The notes below the pieces were generated by a model. That model made no database searches. It saw nothing but the letters and a program-made list of their open reading frames with translations, and was not told the DNA's origin. From Cryptomeria japonica (lineage: Eukaryota > Streptophyta > Pinopsida > Cupressales > Cupressaceae): a stretch of 64,000 bases of DNA. Of the stretch, positions 13,490 through 25,090 are shown in pieces. Each line of letters starts with the position of its first letter. The first letter of the stretch is position 1. Made by a program: the position numbers and the translations under genes. The stretch lies in contig NC_081414.1 in the NCBI RefSeq assembly GCF_030272615.1, positions 765,746,483 through 765,810,482 on the forward strand, read 5' to 3'.

Positions 13490-14330
13490 AAACCTATCCA
13501 ATTTTATCATGACTATGGAGAATGGTGTTAAAATCCCCACCCACTATGAACACCTCATTTAGAGAAGAGGCTAGAAAGGTTTCTATTTCCCCCCAAATTT
13601 TTTTCTCATGATGCAAGAAGTATAACCATTATTATTCAATAAAAAAAACTATATATTGAAAGTTAGGCTCCTTACCTTGGTTTATTGTCACTCCTAAATC
13701 AATGTAGACTAATTGAGGCCTCCAAAACATGATCATACCACCTACGGAATTGTTTGATTCAAATATATCTTCATTCTAAAATTTCATCTTTCTTATGAAC
13801 AAATCCACTACCAAGCTATCATTTTAGATTCCTGAATCATAAAGATGCCTACCATATAAATATCCATTTCACACTGAACAAAATACTTATTGTTAGGGGC
13901 ATTTAAGATCCTCACATTCCATGAATTGACACTTATGGCTCCTTATCAAGGGGGATTCCCTTTCTTGATATCAAAATCTTGCTGATCTTGACTAGCCCCT
14001 CCACATCCTTGCCAATAATTTTTTATTGATTGTTTTTCCTATCTTTCCTCTTCCCTTCACAATATAGAGATCTTTTCATTGGATCTTTTTTTTTATCCCT
14101 ATCTTCTCTAGGAGAAATAAATTAGCTTTAAAAACTCATCCCCTTTATTCCTTTAGGAGTGGAAAGCCTTCCTTTCCTCTAACCTCACTCCCTTCCGTTA
14201 GCTCTTCAACCTCAAATGCTATGCCTTCTAGATTGTTTTGTTGAGCCCACAAAGATCTATTTTTATCAATCCCCCATTTCATTTCTTGGATAATCCCAAC
14301 AATGTGGACCCTATCTCCAAAACTAAATCA
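13490..14330 (-). pseudogene. L1-type LINE endonuclease (APE-like) remnant
   Basis: Reading the minus strand from about 13940 downward gives SVNSWNVRILNAPNNKYF and then DIYMVGIFMIQESKM, the usual start of the apurinic endonuclease domain of plant L1-type LINEs (SWNVRGLN and QETK motifs). Further on, GGMIMFWRP-like residues appear in broken frame (about 13700-13750), followed by VGGDFNTIL (about 13523-13545), the conserved GDFN block. Several stops and frame changes interrupt it. The stretch upstream on the same strand (13960-14330) is lysine- and arginine-rich, like the linker before this domain. No RT follows on this strand. The matching RT lies 2 kb away in the opposite orientation. Confidence 0.75.
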
Positions 14331-16089
14331 ATCTCCTCCAACTCACACAAGTTAAATTGATTATCTCATAATCTTTTTGTATATTTGTGATTTTCCTTTG
14401 AAACAGTGTTTCTTTCTCCACTACAAGCTAATCTATTTACAAATGAAATGTATATACATATTCGAATTCATTCTTATTCACAAGTTGGGAGCTTCCAAGG
14501 ATAGATTTTTGTCTCCTTACAAATGATCAATACAACAAATATTTCTCTCCTTCCAAACTTGAAGCCCTACTCCGGTTGACAAAATCAAAGCTCAAATGCC
14601 TTAGGGCTTTTCATCTACCATATATATTTGGGAAATAATCTATCTCCATCTTTTTCTTCCAGAAAACCACTTCTATTATGAAACTACTATAGTTGCATGA
14701 TAACACGGCTTTACTGAAACAACTATGTTTGATGATTGAAAGAAACAACAAAACTAATAGTTTTCTTTTCAAAGAAATGGACTATTTAAAAGATAATAAG
14801 AATTTAGATCAAGGATGTATTTAGAAAATCTATTTATTAGCCCATATGCTATTCCCTATCGTGAAGCTCTGAAGAAATTGATGTCTCATGGGTGAAATTT
14901 GTCTCACATTTTTACAGTCATTTTTTCTGTTTCGTCGTTTTTCCATCGTTTTGACAATCTCATATCCACTAATTATTACATGTGAATATTTAGTTTTGCT
15001 TATTGTTAGCAGTGTTATTTTCACTCATTAATTTTCTTCGAAAATTATGTCTTAAAAATTATTCTATGCTTTATCTTGATTTTTTATTAAAATAATTTTT
15101 CTTTCTATTTTTTTTTTTTTTTTAAATGAGAGTAAGGCAAATGTTGGGATGATTTTCTAATGTTTTGTAAATTATGATATTGATTTTTATTTTATATTCA
15201 TTCTTATTTATCTTTGAGAGAAAAGTGGATTTTATATATGGACACTTCCATTATTATTATTATAATATTATTATGATATTGTTATTGATATCAAATTATT
15301 ATTATTATATTTTTATATTATTATTATATTTTAAAGTTTATCATAATTAATTTATTAATATCATTTTTCTCTTTTTTAACATTTTTTTGATTGACCCATA
15401 TATTTTTCTTGGGGTATTTATTTTTTTGTTTAAAATAAAAATAGGTGCCCAATCAAATATGAGTAGGAAAACAATTTAAATAGTTTTCAAATGTCTTATG
15501 GTAAGGATATTGTACCTTGTCGAATAACATTGGGGGCTATTTTATTACTGCAAATCAAAATGAATCCAAATATTTTCCACTACTGTTTTATTATCATAAA
15601 GATAATAAAAAAAATATATAAACAAAACTATATATTTGATTAAAATATTTTTTAATATATCTTTTTTTTTTGTGTGTTTTGAGCTTTTCTACTATGCTTT
15701 TACTTGTAATTTTAATGGAAAAGTTAAAATGTAAATTGTATCAATTTTAATCTAAATTAATTTATTTTATTTTTAATCTTTTATTTGAATTATAATTTTA
15801 TTTTTAAAATTGAATTTATTTAAGAATTTAACTATATTTATATTTAATTTAATAATTAAAAAATTATTTGTTAATATTCAATTTAGCTTTGAATGTTATT
15901 ATTGTTTGTAATATCAATAGTTTATATTCTTATACTTTTTGATATTTAAATTTAGATTAAGAAATATAATTTTATTATATAATATAATATTATAAAATAA
16001 AATAATATGATATAAACATGCTCCTATTAAGAATATTAAATCTTGATATTAATAATATTATTTAGAAATCTACTAGAGACAAAAATCCA
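14331..16089. other. Very AT-rich sequence without recognisable gene
   Basis: This is dominated by A/T runs, including T-rich stretches near 15100-15125 and ATT/TAT-rich sequence from 15250 to 15990. No coding region is supported. It separates the two oppositely oriented LINE fragments. Confidence 0.55.
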
Positions 16090-18815
16090 GGGATCTTTGG
16101 CTTTCTGAAGCGGATAAAAATACTAAATTTTTCCATTCTTCCACCAAACTTAAGAGGCAACGAAATAGAGTCTCTTGTATTCAAGATGTCAATAGATCTC
16201 TTTTGGTAGAAGAGGATGCTATTGCAAGATAGGTTATTAGGTTTTCTAAATCTTTACTTTCGGCTGAACTTGTTGCATTGGATAATAATTTGCTTGAGGC
16301 TATTCTTTTGATGGTTTCGAAAGAAGAAAACATGATGCTCATGGCTCCTTTCACGATTAATGAGGTGAAGGAGGTTGTTTTCACCATGGGGCCAGATAAG
16401 GCTCTAGGCCTGGATGGGTTGACTACTCTATTTTATCATAAATGTTGGGAGTTTGTGGGTAATGATGTTATCCTAGCTCTAGAAGAGTCCCAGAGGAATA
16501 GGGCTATTCTTAAGGAATTGAATACTACTCTGATTGTCATTATTCCTAAGACAGTAAATCCCAAATCCTTTGTTGTCTTTCATCCTATAGCCTTATGTAA
16601 CACTTTGTATTATTTTTTTACGAAAGCTATATCTATTAGGCTTGCTAAGATTATTCCAAGGATTATTTCACTAGAGCAAGGTGGTTTTGTTCCTGGTAAA
16701 GAAACTTCAGATGGGGCTATTGTGGCTCATGAGATTCTTCATTCCATTGTCTCTCAGAAAATTCCTATGATGATCCTTAAATTAGATATGATGAAATCTT
16801 ATGATAGGGTTGATTGGAAATCCTTGACTTTAGTTCTTACCAAATTTGGTTTTGGGAAAGCATGGATTAAATGGATCTATGTGTGGATTTCTTTGGCTAG
16901 GTTTTTGGTCCTCATAAATGGATCCCCTTGTGGCTTCTTTTCTTCATCTTGAGATGTCAGACAAGGGGATCCTTTGTCCCCTTTTCTATTTATTATTATC
17001 GCTGAAGCCTTCAATCATTCCATTAGGCTGGCTAGACCTTTTGGCCTTTGGAAGGGAATTCGTCTTGTAAATTTGCCAATGTTTTTTTCTCATTGTCTTT
17101 TTGCTGATGATACTTTGTTGTTTGGATATGCTTCGATGGCAAAGGCCAGGGTCATTAAGAAAAACATTTGTGATTATTCTGCCTTTTCGGGTCAAAAGGT
17201 TAATAGTGCTAAATCTAAATTTTTCTTTCTCAATACTCTTTCCTTGGTTCAAAAGTGGTTGCAGCAATTTTGGGGATATGAAGTAGGAAATTTCCTTTGC
17301 AAATACCTTGGCGTTCCCTTTTTTTTTGTCCAAAGAAATGTTTTCTTTTTGGGATAGAGTGATCTCCTCGATATTTGCTAGGATCTTGTCTCGAAATCAA
17401 AAATCGCTTAGCTTATCTGGAAAGATCCTAGTGATTAAATCTGTTTTGAATGCAGTTCCTATTTAGTTAATGTCGGTTCTGAAAACTTAAAAAGCTTCAA
17501 TTATTCAACTTCAATCTATTTTAAGATCTTTTTTATGGAATGATAACAGGGGAAATAAAGGGAGAATTCCTCTTCTCACATGGGAGAAGGTCTATCTCTT
17601 GAAGGATTTGGGTGGATTAGGTATTCAACATCTTAGCAAATAGATTCAAGCTCAAGGAGCGAAATTGCTCTAGAAATTATATAAGGAAACAAATAGTTCT
17701 TGGGCCACCCTTATGCTTTCCAAGTAGTTGGTGAGGGGTACTAGGGAAAGAATATTTATTGGCTCTTCTCTTCCTAAGGGCTCTTCCATTTGGAACTTAA
17801 TAGTTAAGTGCAGATCTGTTATCCTTCCTCATTTCTCTTGGGTCATTCATAATCATAGGAAAGATAGGTTTTGGGATGAGGTGTGGAATGGACATACTTT
17901 TTTGGTAAATGTGAGAGATTTATCTCCTATTATTAACTTGTTAATATCTGAATGGGGTGTGTATGTAGATAATTACTTTTACATTAATACCTTAGGCCCA
18001 TATCTGATGGCTCGGTGGAAATCAATTGATTTTCTCCCTATGGATCAATGTCTATGGGTGTTGGCTCCACCTATTATTGTGTGGAACATTTGGTTAGGAA
18101 GAAACAATTGAATTTTCAAGAAGTCTTCTTCATTATAGGAGGTGTTGACTAAAACAAAGGTTTCAATTTCAAAAGTTGTCCTTTCTTATGTTTATAAGAA
18201 TCTTGATCATCTTACTTCTTTCTCTCATTGGGATAGTTGGATTACCAAATATTGAGAAGCTCTCGAATCCCCTCCTTCTCATGGTTCGGTTGCTAATCAT
18301 TTTGCCTCAAGCATTAAAAGAAAACATGCTAAATGGCACCCTCACCCTCATTATAAGTTTAAAATAAATTATGATGGTGCTTCTAGGGGAAATCCGGGTA
18401 GGGCAAGAATTGGTGTGATTATTTTTTATCATAATTCTCAAATTATAAAAGCAGGGTGTCATGATATTGGGATTGGGACTAATAAATATGTTGATTTTCA
18501 AGCTTTATCTTTCGGCCTAGATTTGTCAATTTCCCTTGGTATTAAAAATATCATTATTGAGGGAGACTCTATGGTTATGTTTCAAGTTGTTATTAATAAG
18601 AAAAGTATCTCCTCGAATCTTCAGTATCTGTTAAATCGAATGTTATTGCAACTTTTATTTTTTGATTCTTATTCCATTTCTCATTGTTATAGAGAGGTTA
18701 ACAAAATTGCAAATTTTTTATCTAATAAGGCAACTGATGAGAAAGTTGACCATTTGGATGTTCCTACCTTAGACATTCCTTCCTCTTTGTTGAAGGTTGG
18801 TGTTTCGATATGAAT
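16090..18815 (+). pseudogene. L1-type LINE reverse transcriptase and RNase H, broken
   Basis: This is the pol region of a plant L1-type non-LTR retrotransposon. It begins with WLSEADKNTKFFHSS and runs into an RT domain: DKALGLDGL near 16395, the LKLDMMKSYDRVDW block near 16780, DVRQGDPLSP at 16953 and the catalytic FADD at 17100-17111, then KYLGVP near 17302. A zinc-finger-like linker follows. The C-terminal RNase H starts at about 18358 with NYDGASRGNPG and keeps EGDS near 18560. An in-frame TGA at 16950 just before DVRQGDP probably replaces an Arg codon. A frameshift in a T-run near 17330 and several TAG/TGA codons break the rest, so no protein is expected. Confidence 0.92.
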
Positions 18816-19503
18816 TGGTTGATTTAATATTTAAGGGTAATCATGCAAGTATTCAGTTTTGGCAACGCGATTGTTATTCATGGAATAAGACCATTAACGT
18901 TTCTTATTTAATTAAGGTTCTTCTTCTTTGAGTATAACGTTGATTACAAATAATGGTAGGATATGATAGCCTTTGTACTCCTTTGGATGATGTACACCTT
19001 ATGTGTGTATCATTCATATGGGTGCTTGCTATCTTCCTTATATATTCGATGTGCTATATGTTATTATGGAAAACTCATTGCTTTGTGTGGTCTAACATTA
19101 TCTTGTTTCATGGTAATATTTTACTTAAAGGCATCATTGAAAGATCTTCCTTTTCCCATTTTGAGGATTACTCTCATTTCAGATTTGGTTGGCATCTCTT
19201 TTGTGGTTAATCATTTGCTTGTGTTATATTAGGGGTGGTGTTGTCCACATATTGATTATGTGGCTGCATTTTCACTGGGGTAATGCATTTGAGTGCTTTA
19301 TCATTGGGGGGTGGTTCCTTCTAAGCTTGTTTGGTCTGATCCTACTATGATTAATCCATGCAGATTCTTAATTGCTTCATTTCGGTTGTAATTGTTATTT
19401 TTAAGCTGGTAGCCTCCATATGTTTCTCCTGTGCTTGATTAAATTGGAGTGTACATTTGTAATTGTGTGTCTGACACAATGCGTTGGATATTCCTTCTCT
19501 ATA
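18816..19503. other. Probable LINE 3' tail and unassigned sequence
   Basis: The stretch directly after the RNase H stop continues with weak coding-like character (zinc-finger or 3' UTR remnants are possible) and has no clear poly(A) end. It stops where minus-strand copia sequence begins, so the LINE 3' end is not defined. Confidence 0.4.
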
Positions 19504-19704
19504 TCATGTCATTGCAATCTTTCTGGAAAATTTCTTGATATCGTGGAGTATTGTCTTTACTTCATAAAAGATACTTTCTTCTTCATCATTCTCAGTTTGA
19601 GAATTGTATTCGACAGAGGTAGATGACATAGGGAATCCCACTGGATGAGAGGCCAGAGGCAGAGCGTTGGTGGTCAAATTTTGAAACAAAGACATAGGGA
19701 AACA

Positions 19705-19998
19705 TCATTTCTCTGATTTATTTGAATCTTGTAGTGCGGGGAAAGAGGTCTCATGAAAAATTACATCCCTTCTGCGAACAATCTTTTTGTGAACTGGATT
19801 CCACAATCTAAAACCAAATTGCTCTTCGCCATACCCCACAAAAATACATTTCAGTGATTTTGGATCCAATTTGGTTCGCTTCTCCTTGGGTATATGCGAG
19901 AAGGTTTCATATCCAAACACATGAAGATGTGAGTATGAAATCCTCTTCCCTTGCCATTCCTCTTCCAGAATACCAAAATCTAATTTAGATGAGGGACT
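19705..19998 (-). pseudogene. Copia-1 integrase C-terminal / linker remnant
   Basis: Minus-strand reading gives HVFGYETFSHIPKEKRTKLD followed by CIFVGYGEEQFGFRLWNP, the standard copia segment after the integrase core. It is separated from the core by an in-frame stop at about 19999. After about 19705 only a Glu/Asn-rich linker can be followed (19504-19695), and the expected RT never begins. Confidence 0.8.
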
Positions 19999-20493
19999 TC
20001 AGTTGATTAAATAGACTGTCGTGTTACACGCTTCTACCCAAAATTCCTTGCCTAAACCTGCATTTGACAACATACATCGTGCCTTTTCAAAAATTGTTCT
20101 ATTCATCCTCTCGCCTGCACCATTTTCTTGAGGAGTGAAAGGAACAACCTTGATTCTTCTAATTTGATTATCAACACAAAAATCATCAAATTCATGTGAA
20201 CAAAATTCTCCACCATTATCGGTTTGTAAACATTTAATCTTATGCCCAATCTGATTTTCAACTAATGCTTTGAAAATTTTAAATTTTGAAAAGACTTCAG
20301 ATTTCTTAGAAAGCATATAGATCCATACTTTTCTTGTACAATCATCAAGAAAGGTGACACAATAGTTAGCTCCTCCAATGGAGGTTACCTCGGTAGGCCC
20401 AAAAACATCCGAGTATACAAGCTCCAACGATGTTATCTTTGTGTCACGCCCACCTTTCAAAAAACTGACTCTCTTTTGTTTGCATAAAGGCAA
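19999..20493 (-). pseudogene. Copia-1 integrase core
   Basis: This 164-codon minus-strand frame is the rve integrase core of a Ty1/copia retrotransposon. The catalytic set is visible: Asp29 in YSDVFGP, Asp92 in TDNGGEF and Glu128 in GAGERMNRT. The second Asp and the Glu are 35 residues apart, as expected for a D,D(35)E enzyme. The frame overlaps the end of the gag-protease frame, so a frameshift near 20457-20493 separates what was one polyprotein. It ends at a stop after the YLIN residues. The catalytic residues are intact, but the frame is isolated and no RT is present. Confidence 0.88.
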
Positions 20494-21788
20494 TGTTCAC
20501 AAAAGGCTAAGTCAACAAGTTTGAGACTCAGAAGTTGATTTCTTGTATGCATAACATGGAGTCCTTTCTTGCTAATGTGTGCAAGTCTTTGATGCCAAAG
20601 ATCCACTTTGCTGTCCTCAATCACCATTGCAGCTTCCACTTCACCATGAGTCTTAAATATGTATAGACTACCCACTTTATTACCATTTGCAATCAGCATG
20701 GTACCATGAGTTACCTTCCATGTATCTGGGAAAAAATTTACATTAAGACCTTGATCAAAGAGCTGTCCAATGGATATCAAATTCCGCTTCAATTTTGGGA
20801 CATGTCGAACATCTTTGAGCGGCCATGTTTTACCACCTTCTAATGGCAGCAACACATCACCTTTGTCTGTAATTTCACAAGCTTTGTTGTCTCCTAAGAA
20901 AACATTTCCAAAATGACCTTCATGGTGGTTAATGAATGCTTCAAGACATGAGGTAGCATGATGGGAGGCACCAGAATCAAGCACCCATGAATCTGGAGTA
21001 GTGTCAGTTGTTGAGAGGATTAGTACACTATCATCTTTATCGTAGACTGTATTTGCTTCACTGTCCCACACCCTCTCTTGCACCCTTTTGAAGTTTCTAC
21101 AATCCTTCTTCACATGACCAGTTTTGCCACAAAACCAACATTCACCATTTTGGTTTCTAGACTTCAATCTCATTGTTGTTTTCGAACGTTTATGGTAATT
21201 ATTTCTGCCTCTATTATGACTTCTACCTCTACTTTCGGTGCTGACCACCACTAAGGCTTCACCAGATGAAGGTTCATCATTCTTTCTTCTCAAATCCTCG
21301 CTAAGAAGAGTTACTGCTACATCATTGAAAACCAACTTATTTTTATCGGAGATAGATGTGCTAAGTGTTGTTACAATGCCATCCCAACTGCTCGGCAAAG
21401 AACATAATAAAAGAACAGCCTTGCTCTCATCATCTTGTGTCATCCCCACCGAAGTCGCTTGACTAATCAATGTATTAAATTCATTGATGTGGTTTTCCAT
21501 AGCACAACCTTCTTTCATTTTCAGTTTGTACAAGCGCTTCATGATAAACACTTTATTTGCAGTCGATGCCATTTCACACATGGCTATGAGTCTATCCCAT
21601 ACATCTTTTGTTGTTGCATCACCCATGACATTGAAGAGAACATTGTTAGACAATGAGAGAAAAATTGTCGCTCTTGCCTTCTTGTCTAATTTTTCCCATT
21701 CTTCATCAGCCATCCCAGTTGGCTTCTTTGTTTTCCCTTCAAGCTCGAGTGAAAGATCTTTCTTTATTAGCAAGGATTCCATCAGCAC
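20457..21788 (-). pseudogene. Copia-1 gag, protease and pre-integrase domain
   Basis: This 443-codon frame is the N-terminal part of a Ty1/copia polyprotein. Residues 1-200 are the gag (UBN2-type) region with AFxxKVFIMKRLY-like helices. A CCHC zinc knuckle (C217, C220, H225, C230) binds RNA. The aspartic protease active site DSGAS is at 271-275. The pre-integrase block LWHQRLAH is at 397-404. The start at 21788 lies about 100 bases downstream of the PBS, as expected. The frame is unusually long and free of stops for this window, so copia-1 is younger or less decayed than copia-2. It is broken only at the junction to integrase. Confidence 0.9.
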
Positions 21789-21888
21789 CTTCCATAACCC
21801 GAAGCTCTAACCAGAGAACTTCTCTATCTTTGCTTCTTCTATGATTCTGGAATTTCAACCACCAAAATCTTAACAGCGATCCAACCTT

Positions 21889-21901
21889 GCTCTAATACCA
21901 A
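21889..21901 (-). promoter_or_regulatory. Copia-1 primer binding site
   Basis: The minus strand reads TTGGTATTAGAGC, the copia primer site complementary to the 3' end of initiator methionine tRNA (usual form TGGTATCAGAGC). One C-to-T difference is present. It sits one base from the LTR end. Confidence 0.88.
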
Positions 21902-21902
21902 T

Positions 21903-22204
21903 TGTTACGATGAAGAAATGAATTTAAAATAGCAGAGAAAACAAAATTATAAATATACAACTTAGACAAACGAGACACACAGGTTTATCGTGGTTCGACA
22001 ATTGCCTACGTCCACACTTGAAGCAGGGGAATCAATAGATTAATAAGCAATCTGGTTTACACACATATACAGCTGCAAGCAGCTCCAGAAATAATATCTG
22101 CAAATGATATGCAATCAGCTCTTAAAGAGCTTACAAAGGAGAAGTTGAAGAACCAAGAGTTTTGGCGACAAAGGGAAGAAGTCTGTTGGACTTCACTTCC
22201 AACA
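21903..22204 (-). repeat. Copia-1 5' LTR (302 bp)
   Basis: On the minus strand the LTR begins TGTTGGAAGTGAAGTCCAAC and ends in CATCGTAACA directly before the primer site. The plus strand contains GTTTATCGTGGTTCGAC and CCTACGTCCAC, a motif common in plant copia LTRs. The outer end at 22204 is set by the TGTTGG start and has not been checked against a second LTR, since none is present. Confidence 0.75.
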
Positions 22205-22238
22205 CAACCAACTATACTCGGTGATTTCCATTTGTCAA

Positions 22239-22422
22239 GGCGATTTTGACTGCGAATTATCCGATTAGAATAGACGATTTTGAGAGGTGACGAACCTGTA
22301 ATTTTTAGTCACAGCGAATTCATCTCTGAAGGCGATTTTCACTGGGAATTATCCGATTAGAATAGACGATTTTGAAAGGTGACGAACTTGTAATTTTTAG
22401 TCACAGCGAATTGTGCTCTGAT
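22239..22422. repeat. Tandem duplication of a 92-bp unit
   Basis: GGCGATTTT...GAATTATCCGATTAG...AGTCACAGCGAATT occurs at 22239-22330 and again at 22331-22422 with few differences. It lies between the copia LTR and duplication B. Confidence 0.88.
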
Positions 22423-22489
22423 TAGATTTTGACCAGCGACTCTACCTTGTTGGTGATTTGGTTATAGTGTCAGTTCATTAATAGAATCG

Positions 22490-25008
22490 AATTTGGAGGC
22501 AGCGAATTCAGGTGAAAGATAATACAAAGTGGCAAGATGACATTCAGCAAACTCAATGTTGATTTACATTCAATATCATCTCCAAATAAAAATGAATCGG
22601 CCCAAGTACTGAGCTACAACGACTTCATTTGGAAGTGGCAGATTCGGGCTTCTTCACAGCGATTATATCTTTGATTGTCATAACAACCAATTCATTTTAA
22701 GGTTAAGGCAATTGGTGCAAACATCGAATTGAAAGAAGACTATCAGAATTACATCAGCAACGCGATTAAATCCAGTAATTGACATTAAGGGCGCATTCAT
22801 CTAAAGAGAGGCAATTTTGATGTAAAGGCAGTCAAATTAATATAATCCGTCTATTTTTGAAGTGTTTGCGGGTCTGAAATAAAGTGCATTTCATCATCAA
22901 TCAGACTTCATTTTGTGATTGATCGAGCTTGTCATTCATAATCTTCATAAAGTTTTTTGTTTACACAATTTCTGATTAAAGTGTTTTCATTGTCTTCTAG
23001 GTTGATAGATGCAAGAAATGACCATGAGGAGTAAAGCTAAAAGGAGAAACTCTCAACATAGGCACTCGATATAGGAATTTTCACAATGTTGAATTTCTTT
23101 CAGAAATCCAAGAATCATTGTTAGTATAGTCATATGAAAAGTTGCGAATGCCAATGATCAAGATGAGATAGTTTTAGAAGAGTTAATCAAAGTTAGAAGA
23201 TCAACATGGGCAAATTAATCAGCACATCAGGAGCTTGGACATGTTGAGTATAAAGAGAAATGCCTCATTCATTTACACACTTGTGATGAATCACAAAGAG
23301 TGAGATGAGGTGGCACCTAGTCATCACTTATCCAATCATATCATTTCATGATAAGCGTCCAAATTCAATGAATCTAGCTCATCCATCAAAAGAGGATAAC
23401 TAGCCCATGGGCACAAAGTTCAATGTACCTACCATCACCATCTATTAGTTGAATTTTCTAGACACAACATGTGTCCCATCAAATGTAAACATATCATTTG
23501 TCTAGCATTAAATGCTTCACAATGAGTTTCTATCATTCGATCTTGGCCATTTGATCTCAAATTGATCTGAGCCACTGAATTATAATGAGGGCACTATATA
23601 AGGCCTCACTTCTTTATTTCTAAAGTTAATAATGAATAGCAAATAGACAAAACATAGTCAATAGAGAATCAGATAGATAACATTTTAGAGTAGAGTAGAA
23701 AGAGAAGGAAAAGATTGTTGCCAAGACATTGTTGCAAAAGACATGTAAACTTCATTGAAGAAATGGTGAGTTCTATGTATTGATTCAACAATTTGCATGG
23801 TCTTTACTTCTCGTTTGTTTTCATGTTGTTTAGATGAATGGAAGACTTTGTGTATGATCAATGGTGAAATTCGTATATCCATACCACTAATACTTTGCTA
23901 ATGGTAAAGTGCCTTGTGTGGTCAACTAGAATCGTTTAACTAAAGCTTAACTTCAATTATCAATCCTTCATTGATATGCATCAACTAGATGGTGTCTATG
24001 CTTGTAGTGATGATTTGAAAATCACAGAACTACCCCTTAGAAGATTGCACTAGCCTTGTGGAGATGTTCACTGCATGTCGAAACAAGATTTAGTTGAGTT
24101 TCACTAGAGATCATCCATTGCTCTTACATTCCTAGTATTAGACTAGATCTCTCTCAACCCTATCCTTTTTCCGTCTTTTTAATCAAGTGAAATCCCATGT
24201 TCCAGCATCATTCGAGTATTCAAGTACTCAGCATAAGGCCACCTTTTCATACCAACAAAATCTCATCATACACCATTGAAGCTATCCAACAAGTTAAGGC
24301 CTGACATGAAAGAATCTTGAAGTCATCTCAAGTGATCCTTATGCAAATCTTCAGCATTTGAGAGTCTTTACTCAAGAAAGGATAGAGTATTCAATACTTT
24401 ATTTCGTGTTGGATAGTGGATCAAAACACCATCAACACCCATCAAGGCCAAGAGGGCTTTGGCATTCACTCAACTCTTGAACTTAGTGTATATATTGCTT
24501 TTGGTGGAGCTATCATGTCTCTTTCTCCAAAACCTAATATGCATGTACAATAATATTATGGATAGTAGTTGAATGCAATGTGATCTCACCCTAGTAAATA
24601 AATATACATATGTTGTATATGTTTCTTATGTTATGACTGCAAGATTCAAATTCAAAAACACATTATTTAAAAGATTTCTTAATTGGTAAGACGTAACCCT
24701 AATCCTAATTTGTTGCAATTGCAATTGTAGGGAAAATTACGAAGGGGGCATTATAGTAAGTTAATCAATGATGAAGACCCAATATTAATCTAGGGATACC
24801 ACTTCAAACCCTTGCATGCTCAAACACTTCTTCTTGGTGTCAAGCAAATAAATTCTTTTTTGTGAACATCAAACAAGTGGGAATTTCCATGTCAATAAGA
24901 GAACAATCAAAGTTTTCATAATTTGATCATTGGGCCAAATCTTACTTGGATTAGAAATACATGTGGAACTTTTCGACTTTGAATGAGCTTTCTTTGCCTA
25001 CCACTCAT
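22490..25008. repeat. Tandem duplication B, copy 1 (2.5 kb)
   Basis: This block is repeated at 25027-27512 in the same orientation. Both start near AATTTGGAGG(C/T)AGCGAATT and end at GCCTACCACTCAT. It has no long coding frame. A TATA-like CACTATATAAGGCC at about 23590, preceded by short GATCT/GATCTGAGCC motifs, resembles an LTR U3-R core. This suggests each copy is, or contains, an LTR-like unit, but no TG...CA ends, PBS or PPT were identified. Confidence 0.85.
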
Positions 25009-25090
25009 GAAAGTGGCAAGATGACTCAAATTTGGAGGTAGCGAATTGAGGTGAAAGATAATACACAGTGGCAAGATGACTCAAATTTTA
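25009..25090. repeat. Junction of duplication B with 22-bp micro-repeat
   Basis: AGTGGCAAGATGACTCAAAT occurs twice, at about 25010 and 25067, on either side of the start of copy 2. This short direct repeat marks the tandem junction. Confidence 0.7.

Larger units (their letters stand above)
19504..22204 (-). mobile_element. Ty1/copia element 1, 5' part only
   Basis: On the minus strand the order is LTR (22204-21903), primer binding site (21901-21889), gag with zinc knuckle, aspartic protease, integrase and part of the post-integrase linker. Coding similarity fades near 19504. No reverse transcriptase, RNase H or 3' LTR was found on either side. The element is therefore truncated and meets the tail region of a plus-strand LINE. 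Confidence 0.88.

Noticed and set aside
18953-19232. Two overlapping 85-89-codon frames after the LINE RNase H
   Set aside because: They lie in different frames over the same bases in the LINE tail region and match no family.
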